Assembly (NCBI GenBank): GCA_937902315.1 | Contig: CALGUG010000056.1 | Location: forward strand, 124,001 to 188,000 | Origin: an uncultured Chloroflexales bacterium | Lineage (GTDB): Bacteria > Chloroflexota > Chloroflexia > Chloroflexales > Chloroflexaceae | DNA: 64,000 nucleotides | Direction of reading: 5' to 3' | In this document: positions 53,773 to 60,673 of the stretch, piece by piece | Layout of the letters: each line of letters begins with the position of its first letter | How positions within the stretch are numbered: position 1 is the first letter of the stretch | Notes under the pieces: generated by a model | Database searches by the model: none | The model's input: only the letters and a program-made list of their open reading frames with translations | Told to the model about the DNA's origin: nothing | Position numbers and translations under genes: made by a program

Positions 53773-53915
53773 ACGTACTGTATTTAGTACGTTCTCAACA
53801 TAATATCCACGAAATATAGCACCTATTTGGTTCTTTCGATTCGTAACACTCCCATTCCAATTCGATAAAACTCTTTACATAATCACCCTGTTGTAGCCCT
53901 GCAGGGCCTTTTTTT
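53773..53915 (+). promoter_or_regulatory. nrdJ leader: 5' hairpin and terminator-like element
   Basis: ACGTACT-GTATTT-AGTACGT (53773-53792) lies at the presumed transcript start. At 53896-53915 the palindrome GCCC-TGCA-GGGC is followed by seven Ts, like a compact intrinsic terminator. It lies 77 bases before the start codon. I see neither a cobalamin riboswitch B12 box nor an obvious leader peptide. Confidence 0.45.
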
Positions 53916-53991
53916 GCGCCATTGCATTGAAAGCCCGCTCGGCTCACTCTTTTTCTATAGTGAAAACCTCGCTGAATGAGGAAGGAAACCC

Positions 53992-56460
53992 ATGACCAGT
54001 TCACCAACCGAAGCGCCTGCCGCACTGACCGAGATCGCTCGTACTATTCTCTACAAACGTTACCTTATCAAGGACGATCAGGGCAATGTTATTGAAACGC
54101 CGGAAACCATGTTTCGCCGCGTCGCCGATACAATCGCCAGTGTAGATAAGCGGTACGGAGCGAGCGACGCTCAGGTCGCGGCCCGTTCGGATCAGTTTTA
54201 CCATTTGATGACTCAAGGTCTGTTTGAGCCAAATAGTCCGACCCTGATGAACGCAGGGCGACCTTTGGGTCAGCTGAGCGCCTGTTTTGTGCTGCCAATC
54301 GACGATGACCTCAGCAGCATCTACGAAACGCTCAAACACCAGGCCCTTATCCATCAATCGGGTGGTGGCACTGGCTTCGCCTTCTCACGTCTGCGTCCTC
54401 GCAACGACGTTGTCCGCTCAACTATGGGCGTGGCTTCCGGTCCAGTTAGCTTTATGCAGGTCTATGACCACTCGACCGAGGCCATCAAGCAGGGCGGCAC
54501 TCGTCGTGGTGCGAATATGGGCATCTTGCGTGTCGATCATCCCGACATCTTAGAGTTCATCACGATCAAGCAAGATCTCACCAAAGTTACCAACTTCAAT
54601 ATCAGCGTAGCCATCACCGACGCCTTTATGCAAGCGCTTGAGAACGATGAAGAGTACGATCTGCTCAACCCGCGCACGGGCGAACCGCAGATCGCCAGCC
54701 GCAGCGGCCTCAAGCACCCGCTCACTGGCGAAATCTTGGTCGAGCCGCGCCAGCCCATGCGTCTGAAGGCCAAGATGGTCTTCGACTTGATCGTGCAGTG
54801 CGCTTGGAACACCGGCGAGCCGGGCCTGTTCTTTATCGACCGCGCCAACAAATACAATCCTGTTCCCCATTTGGGTGAATACGAAGCCACAAACCCCTGT
54901 GGCGAGCAGCCTCTACTGGCCTACGACGTCTGTAACCTTGGCTCGATCAACCTAGGCGCATTTGTGAAGGAGCCGGGCAAGATCGATTGGGATCACCTGC
55001 GTGAGGTTGTGCATCTCAGCACGCGCTTCCTCGACAATGTGATCGATGCCAACCACTATCCGCTCCCGCAGATCACCGATCTGGCACAGCGAATCCGCCG
55101 TATCGGTTTGGGCGTGATGGGCTGGGCCGATATGCTGATTCGCATGGGCATTCCCTACGATTCGCAAGAGGCGATCGATCTGGGCCGCAAGGTAATGGCC
55201 TTTGTCGACGAAGAGAGCAAGGTTGCATCGGAGGCGATCGCCGCCGAGCGTGGTACCTTCCCCGAGTGGGAGCAGAGCATCTGGGGTCCCGACGAGACCT
55301 GCGCCCGCGATGCTCAAGGCAACCGCATTCGCCCCGAGCGCCGTCTACGCAACTGTAACGTAACCACCGTGGCCCCGACCGGCACCATCTCGATGATCGC
55401 AGGCTGTTCGTCGGGTATCGAGCCGCTCTTTGCGGTGGCCTTCTGGCGCTATCAAGCCGACACCCGCATGCTCGACATCAACGCCGACTTTGTGGCGCTG
55501 GCCAAGCAAGAGGGCTGGTACAGCGAAGAGCTGATGAACCGCATCGCCGACACGGGCAGCGTGGCGCATCCCGAGGTACCCGAGCGAGTGCAGCGCATCT
55601 TTAGCACCGCCAACCAGATCCCGCCACACTGGCATATCGCTATGCAGGCCGCCTTCCAAGAGCATACCGATAGTGCGATCTCCAAGACGATCAACTTCGG
55701 CTTTGAGGCAACGCCCGATCAGGTGCGCGAAGCCTACGAGTTGGCCTTCAAACTAGGCTGCAAGGGCATCACGGTCTACCGCGACGGCTCGCGCTCGAAC
55801 CAAGTGCTTTCGACCGGTGCAACCGCCAAGAAAGACGAGAAAAAAGAGGAGAAGAAGGAAGAGGTTGTCGCAGAGCCACAGCCCGCTGCTTCTAAGAAGA
55901 TCACGCCGCGCCCTGTGCCCGCCGAAGGTCTGCCCAGCCACTCCTTCCCGGTTATCACCCCGCTGGGCAAGCTGCGCCTGTTCGTAACCGAGCACGAGGG
56001 CGAGCCTTTCGAGGCCTTTGCGATGATCGGCCGAGCCGGTAGCGATGTCAACGCCTTCACCGAGGCGATCGGTCGCTTGATCTCGCTCTCGCTGCGCAGC
56101 GGTATTCCGGTCGATCTGATCGCCAACCAACTGCGCGGTATCGGCGGCAGCCGCAGCGCAGGCTTCGGCCCCAACAAAGTCCACTCGGTGCCCGATGCGA
56201 TCGGCAAGCTCTTGCAAGAGCACTATGTCTTCAAGACCAGCGCCAAGCCCGAAGCCAGCAGCTACAGCAATGGCAACGGCTATAGCAATGGCAATGGTGC
56301 AAGCCACGAGCCGGTTGCATTCAGCTCCTTCCAGGCTCTGGCTGGCCAAACCGAGATCATCGCCAGCAACGGCGAGATCTGTCCCGAGTGCCAGAACGCA
56401 ACTATGATCAACGAAGAAGGCTGCCGCAAGTGCCACTCCTGCGGCTACTCCGAGTGCTAA
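53992..56460 (+). CDS. nrdJ: Class II (adenosylcobalamin-dependent) ribonucleotide reductase
   Basis: This 822-residue enzyme reduces ribonucleotides to deoxyribonucleotides with adenosylcobalamin. Key residues are Cys98 in LSACFVLP, Cys303 and Glu305 in NPCGEQPLL, and the phosphate-binding VAPTGTISMIAGCSSGIEP. Beyond the core lies a charged Lys/Glu linker (KKDEKKEEKKEE, about 625), a TSCPD-like domain (about 650-740) and a C-terminal zinc ribbon (CPECQNATMINEEGCRKCHS, then CGYSEC). Those tail cysteines are the usual thiol relay. The start has GGAAGGAA upstream. A hairpin at 56478 follows. Confidence 0.96.
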   Translation: MTSSPTEAPAALTEIARTILYKRYLIKDDQGNVIETPETMFRRVADTIASVDKRYGASDAQVAARSDQFYHLMTQGLFEPNSPTLMNAGRPLGQLSACFVLPIDDDLSSIYETLKHQALIHQSGGGTGFAFSRLRPRNDVVRSTMGVASGPVSFMQVYDHSTEAIKQGGTRRGANMGILRVDHPDILEFITIKQDLTKVTNFNISVAITDAFMQALENDEEYDLLNPRTGEPQIASRSGLKHPLTGEILVEPRQPMRLKAKMVFDLIVQCAWNTGEPGLFFIDRANKYNPVPHLGEYEATNPCGEQPLLAYDVCNLGSINLGAFVKEPGKIDWDHLREVVHLSTRFLDNVIDANHYPLPQITDLAQRIRRIGLGVMGWADMLIRMGIPYDSQEAIDLGRKVMAFVDEESKVASEAIAAERGTFPEWEQSIWGPDETCARDAQGNRIRPERRLRNCNVTTVAPTGTISMIAGCSSGIEPLFAVAFWRYQADTRMLDINADFVALAKQEGWYSEELMNRIADTGSVAHPEVPERVQRIFSTANQIPPHWHIAMQAAFQEHTDSAISKTINFGFEATPDQVREAYELAFKLGCKGITVYRDGSRSNQVLSTGATAKKDEKKEEKKEEVVAEPQPAASKKITPRPVPAEGLPSHSFPVITPLGKLRLFVTEHEGEPFEAFAMIGRAGSDVNAFTEAIGRLISLSLRSGIPVDLIANQLRGIGGSRSAGFGPNKVHSVPDAIGKLLQEHYVFKTSAKPEASSYSNGNGYSNGNGASHEPVAFSSFQALAGQTEIIASNGEICPECQNATMINEEGCRKCHSCGYSEC

Positions 56461-56477
56461 ATCTAGCTTAGCCAACA

Positions 56478-56512
56478 CACAAGAGGGCGGAAGCTGTTTC
56501 CGCCCTCTTGTG
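56478..56512 (+). terminator. Terminator of nrdJ
   Basis: CACAAGAGGGCGGAA (56478-56492) pairs perfectly with TTCCGCCCTCTTGTG (56498-56512) over a 5-base loop. No T-run follows, but the stem is very strong. Confidence 0.75.
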
Positions 56513-56605
56513 CATGGACAGATTTGTACGATAAACACACCGCACATCCTCTCGATACATTTATCGCTTTGGCGGATAGGCTTCTAGCTCCCATTCATTT
56601 CCAAC

Positions 56606-56628
56606 CGCGTCCGCCTCCGGCTACCAGA
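56606..56628 (+). repeat. Dispersed GC-rich element, copy K
   Basis: The core reads CGCGTCCGCCTCCGGCTA then CCAGA, preceded by TCTAGCTCCCATTCATTTCC. It lies in the 56513-56889 gap, which has no other gene. Confidence 0.8.
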
Positions 56629-56640
56629 TGGGCTAGCTGC

Positions 56641-56680
56641 CCTCATCCCCGACCCTTCTCCCGCAATGCGGGAGAAGGGA
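56641..56680 (+). repeat. Palindromic CCCTTCTCCCGC repeat
   Basis: CCCTTCTCCCGC-AAT-GCGGGAGAAGGG is a perfect hairpin of the family also seen at 14670-14711. Confidence 0.7.
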
Positions 56681-56889
56681 GCCTGAGCGCGCCACTTACA
56701 AGCCACCCAAGATCTACAACACCACATCTAATGAGCTTATGTCGTTTTAGCCTTCTGCAGAGCGGCACTTGACTACGCTCCTTACAAGGGCCTAAAGACG
56801 GAAATACAATTGAACAAACATACACTACTCTAAGCCATGAAAACGGTGTAGTATACAAGCATAAAATCTTGGATAGTTGGAGAATATTG

Positions 56890-57570
56890 ATGTTTATCTC
56901 AAAAGTGCGCCCAATCGCTGTTCCACAAGCGGAACACCAGCGACTAGCAGGCGCGTTAGCTTTAGCCTGGGGCAACGCCGATTTCGAGCGCCCAGCCGTT
57001 CCACTTGAATCGTTTGTGTTGGGCATTGGCCTGCACGACCGCGCCTATGGAAAGCTCGACCAATCGCCGATCGGCGTGATCAGCGAGGAGGCTTGGCAGG
57101 CGCTGACTTGGCGCGGCTTTGAGCAAGAGTGGGCTGATCCGATCGCCGATCTGATAACTAAGCGCCATTTGCAACGTTTGGCGAGCTACAGCCAAAGCCC
57201 CGAGCGCCAAGCCATGGCCGCGCGTATGGAAGAAGCGATTCAGACTAAAATACAAGAACATGGGCTTGATCCCGAGCTGTTTCGGCGGATCGACCGCATC
57301 ACCAATTTATGCGACAGTGTGGCCTTCGATTTCAGTTTTGAGGCCACTACCAAAGGCTCGATCAAGATCTTTGCGCACAACCATAGCCCCGAAGAAGTAG
57401 CCGTCAGCTATCGTGTTGAGGGCGGCACAATCTGGCTCGATCCCTGGCCCTTAAGCGTAGAACGCCTAAATGGCTATATCCTTGGTTACCAGCTTGAAGG
57501 CTATCCACAAAAGTTAGAGCCGGTCTTGCTCAGCTATCAAGTTATTCCGGGCAAACCAACAGATGAATAA
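56890..57570 (+). CDS. DUF3891 family protein
   Basis: This 226-residue protein starts at the ATG at 56890, behind GGAG. The opening QAEHQRLAGALALAWG, the GIGLHDRAYGKLD segment and IDRITNLCDSVAFDFSFEA match DUF3891. The conserved H..H/D pattern suggests a metal-dependent HD-like hydrolase, but no activity is established that I know of. A strong hairpin follows. Confidence 0.8.
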   Translation: MFISKVRPIAVPQAEHQRLAGALALAWGNADFERPAVPLESFVLGIGLHDRAYGKLDQSPIGVISEEAWQALTWRGFEQEWADPIADLITKRHLQRLASYSQSPERQAMAARMEEAIQTKIQEHGLDPELFRRIDRITNLCDSVAFDFSFEATTKGSIKIFAHNHSPEEVAVSYRVEGGTIWLDPWPLSVERLNGYILGYQLEGYPQKLEPVLLSYQVIPGKPTDE

Positions 57571-57605
57571 CAGATCCAATTTTTTCTGAACGTGTCTCTG
57601 TTTGT

Positions 57606-57638
57606 TGTGAGCGATTTCGAGCAGCGAAGTCGCTCACA
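57606..57638 (+). terminator. Terminator downstream of the DUF3891 gene
   Basis: TGTGAGCGA (57606-57614) pairs with TCGCTCACA (57630-57638), with TCG/CGA pairing inside. No T-run follows. Confidence 0.55.
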
Positions 57639-57773
57639 AGCTTTCCTCTGCTTTGTTGCCAAACGAGTTAACAGTTAAAGCCCTCTTGCCGGAAGCGCTA
57701 GGAAATTCGATTCGCTTCACGTGTGGGCGGTCGCGCTTCGCAGCAGATACAAGCCCCATTTGATGGGCGAGAT

Positions 57774-57796
57774 GTTGATAGCCGTAGGCGGACGCG
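57774..57796 (-). repeat. Dispersed GC-rich element, copy L
   Basis: The plus strand reads GTTGATAGCCGTAGGCGG then ACGCG. It lies between the DUF3891 terminator and the TetR promoter. Confidence 0.85.
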
Positions 57797-57863
57797 GTTG
57801 AAACCGAATAGAGGCTAGAAACCTGACCGCCAACGTGTTAAAGCGATCGAGCCAGATTGGGGC

Positions 57864-57892
57864 TTGCGGTCTCGAGCGGTTTAGAGTATACT
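57864..57892 (+). promoter_or_regulatory. Promoter of the TetR gene
   Basis: TTGCGG (57864-57869) and TATACT (57887-57892) are 17 bases apart. The transcript should start near 57899, at the edge of the operator. Confidence 0.7.
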
Positions 57893-57899
57893 TGTTTTT

Positions 57900-57915
57900 G
57901 AGACCGAACGGTCTC
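57900..57915. promoter_or_regulatory. TetR operator 1
   Basis: GAGACC-GAAC-GGTCTC is a 6-bp inverted repeat at the transcription start of the tetR-like gene. The same site, with AAAC in the centre, recurs upstream of the SDR gene. Confidence 0.8.
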
Positions 57916-57929
57916 TTTTGGAGGAAACG

Positions 57930-58523
57930 ATGAGCAAAGGCCAAGAGACGCGCAGACAGATCATTCAACGCGCAGCCGAGCTGTTTAATAAAAAGGGCTT
58001 CCACGGCTCGTCGATCAGCGATGTGATGGAGTGCACCGGCCTGCAAAAGGGCGGCATCTATCGCCATTTCGAAAATAAAGAGCAGCTCGCCCTAGAGGCA
58101 TTCGAGTACGCCAAAAGCCAGTATACCAGCCCCTTGGAACAAGCAATGGCTCAGGAGACCAACGGGCTGGCTAAGCTGCAAGCTTTTGCAAAGAGCTTCT
58201 ATAGCATCGTTACTCAACCGCCTCTAGGTGGTGGCTGTCCCGTGATGAATACGATCATCGAGAACGACGACGGCGATCCGGCTTTGCGCATGCGTGCGCG
58301 AGCGGCCATCAGCCATTGGCAGCAGCTGCTTGAAGATGCGATTCAGCTCGGCATAAGCCAAGGAAGTATCAAAGCCGATCTAGAAGCGCAGCGCACAGCA
58401 GCGGTGATCATTGCATCGCTTGAGGGCGGCATTCTTTTGAGCCGAGCTCATCAAGACATCAGCTATATGCAGCACAACTACGAGCACGTTTTGCGCTTTA
58501 TCGAAACAGACGTAGCGGCCTAA
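57930..58523 (+). CDS. TetR/AcrR family repressor
   Basis: This 197-residue repressor starts at the ATG at 57930 behind GGAGGAAAC. The N-terminal HTH is clear: RRQIIQRAAELFNKKGFHGS, then SISDVMECTGLQKGGIYRHF and ENKEQLA. The C-terminal ligand domain matches the 'TetR C-terminal' type with GGGCPVMNTIIENDDGDP, whose cysteine suggests a possible electrophile or thiol-reactive ligand by analogy with NemR-like members. The operators at 57900 and 58572 indicate autorepression and control of the SDR gene. A small hairpin (58537-58553) follows it. Confidence 0.93.
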   Translation: MSKGQETRRQIIQRAAELFNKKGFHGSSISDVMECTGLQKGGIYRHFENKEQLALEAFEYAKSQYTSPLEQAMAQETNGLAKLQAFAKSFYSIVTQPPLGGGCPVMNTIIENDDGDPALRMRARAAISHWQQLLEDAIQLGISQGSIKADLEAQRTAAVIIASLEGGILLSRAHQDISYMQHNYEHVLRFIETDVAA

Positions 58524-58536
58524 CAGGAAGCGGGTG

Positions 58537-58553
58537 TGGTGGCTAAGCCACCA
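58537..58553 (+). terminator. Small hairpin after the TetR gene
   Basis: TGGTGGC-TAA-GCCACCA is a 7-bp perfect hairpin followed by TTTTCTTT. It may partly terminate the tetR-like transcript before the SDR operator. Confidence 0.5.
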
Positions 58554-58571
58554 TTTTCTTTGCACAATTTT

Positions 58572-58587
58572 GAGACCAAACGGTCTC
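58572..58587. promoter_or_regulatory. TetR operator 2
   Basis: GAGACC-AAAC-GGTCTC lies 24 bases before the SDR start and matches operator 1 in both arms and the TTT flanks. Confidence 0.8.
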
Positions 58588-58610
58588 TTTTCAGTCATAG
58601 GAGAGGAACG

Positions 58611-59351
58611 ATGAGTTTACAACGAACAGTTAGCGGATCGGTGGCATTGGTGACGGGCGCGAATCGTGGCATCGGAGCGGCCTTTGTGCGCGCCCTTCTA
58701 GCCAATGGTGCAGCACGAGTCTATGCCGGTGCGCGCAAGCCCGAGAGCCTAACCGCACTGGCGCAGAGCGATCAGCGCATCGTGCCGATTCAGCTCGACA
58801 TCAGCAGCGAGACCTCAGTAGCGGCTGCGGCGGCCCAACTGTGCGATGTCGATCTGCTGATCAATAACGCGGGTGTGGCCTATGGCGCGCGTTTGTTAGG
58901 CAGCCCTGATCTCAACGCAGCTCGGCAGGAGATGGAGGTTAACTATTTCGGAACCTTGCGCATGATTCGGGCTTTCGCGCCGATTTTGGCGAATAATGGC
59001 GGCGGAAGTGTGGTCAATGTGCTCTCGATCCTCTCACGCGTGACAAGCGCTAATTTTGGCTCGTACTCGGCTTCGAAGGCGGCGGCCTTTGCACTCACCC
59101 AAGGCGTACGCGCCGAACTACGCCAGCAAGGTACTTTGGTGATCGGTGTGATGCCGGGCTATGTGGATACCGATATGGCGGCTGGTGTTGAAGGAGATAA
59201 GCTATCGCCCGCAGCGGTGGTCGAGGCGGCATTTGAGGCGTTGCGCAGCGGTCAAGAGGATATCTATCCAGGCGAGCGGGCCAGCTGGGTAGTGGCCCAA
59301 CTGGCGACTGATCCTAAAGCGGTAGAACTGGCTTTCGGACAGCTCGCCTAA
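58611..59351 (+). CDS. Short-chain dehydrogenase/reductase
   Basis: This 246-residue SDR has the Rossmann motif VTGANRGIGAAF, the NNAG motif (LLINNAGVAYG), and the catalytic YSASK (Tyr152, Lys156) with Ser upstream in VLSILSRV. It would use NAD(P)(H) to interconvert an alcohol and a carbonyl. I chose the ATG at 58611 behind GGAGAGGAA. Control by the adjacent TetR repressor suggests a role in clearing a reactive aldehyde or ketone; this is inference. Confidence 0.92.
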   Translation: MSLQRTVSGSVALVTGANRGIGAAFVRALLANGAARVYAGARKPESLTALAQSDQRIVPIQLDISSETSVAAAAAQLCDVDLLINNAGVAYGARLLGSPDLNAARQEMEVNYFGTLRMIRAFAPILANNGGGSVVNVLSILSRVTSANFGSYSASKAAAFALTQGVRAELRQQGTLVIGVMPGYVDTDMAAGVEGDKLSPAAVVEAAFEALRSGQEDIYPGERASWVVAQLATDPKAVELAFGQLA

Positions 59352-59428
59352 GGGCCTAATAGCGATTTCTTTAATTACTTTGTGTTCTTGGCCGTCGGCG
59401 GAAGCGATCTTTGATCGAATTCTGAGGC

Positions 59429-59472
59429 AAAAAAACGGGCTAGCGCCAGCTTTTAAGGTTTGACGCTAGCCC
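59429..59472 (-). terminator. Rho-independent terminator of the PPOX gene
   Basis: On the minus strand GGGCTAGCG (59464-59472) pairs with CGCTAGCCC (59437-59445) and a T-run follows. It may also stop the convergent SDR transcript. Confidence 0.85.
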
Positions 59473-59478
59473 AACTGT

Positions 59479-59868
59479 TTAGCCGTTCACATTAACCTTT
59501 ACCGGCTTGAGCACCACCATAACGCGGGTCTCGCCCGGCTTGTCCATCTTGCGCAGATCAGCGCCGCCGTACTTCTTGCCGACCCGATCGGCGAAAGTGT
59601 AGTCGTTATCGGGGTGAATCTCGGCCTTAGCACGGATCTCCAGAGTGCGATAGGGGTTCTTGGGATCGATCACAAAGAAGGTGCACTCCGGGCGAGCCTC
59701 CAAGTTTTTGGTCTTCTGGCGGGCGCGGTTGAGCGAGATTTTGACCTCGCCATCTTCATATAGAAACCAGAGCGCGGTCACTTGCGGATAGCCTTGCGGG
59801 CTGAGGGTCGCAAGCGAAGCGACATCGACGTTTAGCAGATCTACATGTGATTCAGGAATGGTAGCCAT
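59479..59868 (-). CDS. PPOX-class FMN/F420-binding oxidoreductase family protein
   Basis: This 129-residue split-barrel protein belongs to the pyridoxamine-5'-phosphate-oxidase-like class, whose small members use FMN or F420. The segments ASLATLSPQGYPQVTALWF and ISLNRARQKTKNLEARPECT then FFVIDPKNPYRTLEIRAKAE are typical. It starts behind AAGGGAG. The cofactor and substrate are not evident. An inverted repeat at 59892-59905 may be its operator. Confidence 0.88.
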   Translation of the reverse strand: MATIPESHVDLLNVDVASLATLSPQGYPQVTALWFLYEDGEVKISLNRARQKTKNLEARPECTFFVIDPKNPYRTLEIRAKAEIHPDNDYTFADRVGKKYGGADLRKMDKPGETRVMVVLKPVKVNVNG

Positions 59869-59891
59869 AGTACGATCTCCCTTGGAGTTAA

Positions 59892-59905
59892 AAGAATCGG
59901 TTCTT
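59892..59905. promoter_or_regulatory. Inverted repeat before the PPOX gene
   Basis: AAGAA-TCGG-TTCTT overlaps the expected start of the minus-strand transcript, which has TACAAT (minus) a few bases upstream. It looks like an operator. Confidence 0.4.
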
Positions 59906-59919
59906 ATTATTGTAGCGTG

Positions 59920-60673
59920 ATTTTGCCTAGGAGATCGCAGGATTTGTAAATAAAATACCCTAGATAGCAGTAGCTAATTCCAATAAAAATATAAGACCCT
60001 ACTCTGAGCTGGATGCTGAAATTCATTGGAATATTCGCCTGTCGAGACTCGATTAACAAGTTAGAAGTTTTCTAAAAAGCTTCCTATAAGTGCTCGAGGA
60101 CCTCCGCGCTGGAAAGCACAATGTCTAGGAGGCGATAAAGCTACCACGCCCAACGTACCCGCCGCTGGTTACACACCCATAGCATTGAGCGGTCATACCT
60201 CCAAGACGCTATCCAATCAAAAAGCCCTGCTGGAGTCGGCTGCTCAGCTATGATCGCATACGCTACTGCGGTCGAAATATGATTGAGCGCGATTAGCTGG
60301 CTCAAGAAATGTCGTTCTCTTGCCACACGTTTTGAGAAGTTAGCCGTACACTTTCTTGGTAGGGTGTACTTCGCAATCATCAGACACTATCTCTAACTAC
60401 TCACCCGTCCCGCAGCTTCTTACTAAACAGAGGTCGCACCCTAAGCTTTCTTTAGGGAGAAAACTGATGCCTAAGCCACTTCTCACGCAGTGAGGTCGAT
60501 CCATACCCCACAATTCCAAGTATGCCAAGAACTAGAATCAACGAAAAACGCAGGTTTAACCCTTTTTAACATGTGATTTTCTAACAATTTCTTCATAGAG
60601 TGAACTATTTAGCCTTTCCAACGTTTACAATCCTATACACCATCAAAAATCGTATACAAGGGAAGGGCAGGCT
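59920..60673. other. AT-rich intergenic region without a supported gene
   Basis: This region between divergent genes has no repeat of the two families and no gene that I can support. A short minus-strand frame at 60141-60380 is not recognisable. A small hairpin CCCTAA-GCTTTCT-TTAGGG lies at 60439-60457. Confidence 0.45.

Noticed and set aside
53530..53991. Cobalamin riboswitch before nrdJ
   Set aside because: The B12-box and GCCACTG-type elements expected of that class are absent. The region does carry a promoter and terminator-like element.
60141..60380. 79-codon minus-strand frame
   Set aside because: The sequence looks faintly like a transposase end but shows no motif, and there are no flanking inverted repeats. 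Not enough to call.
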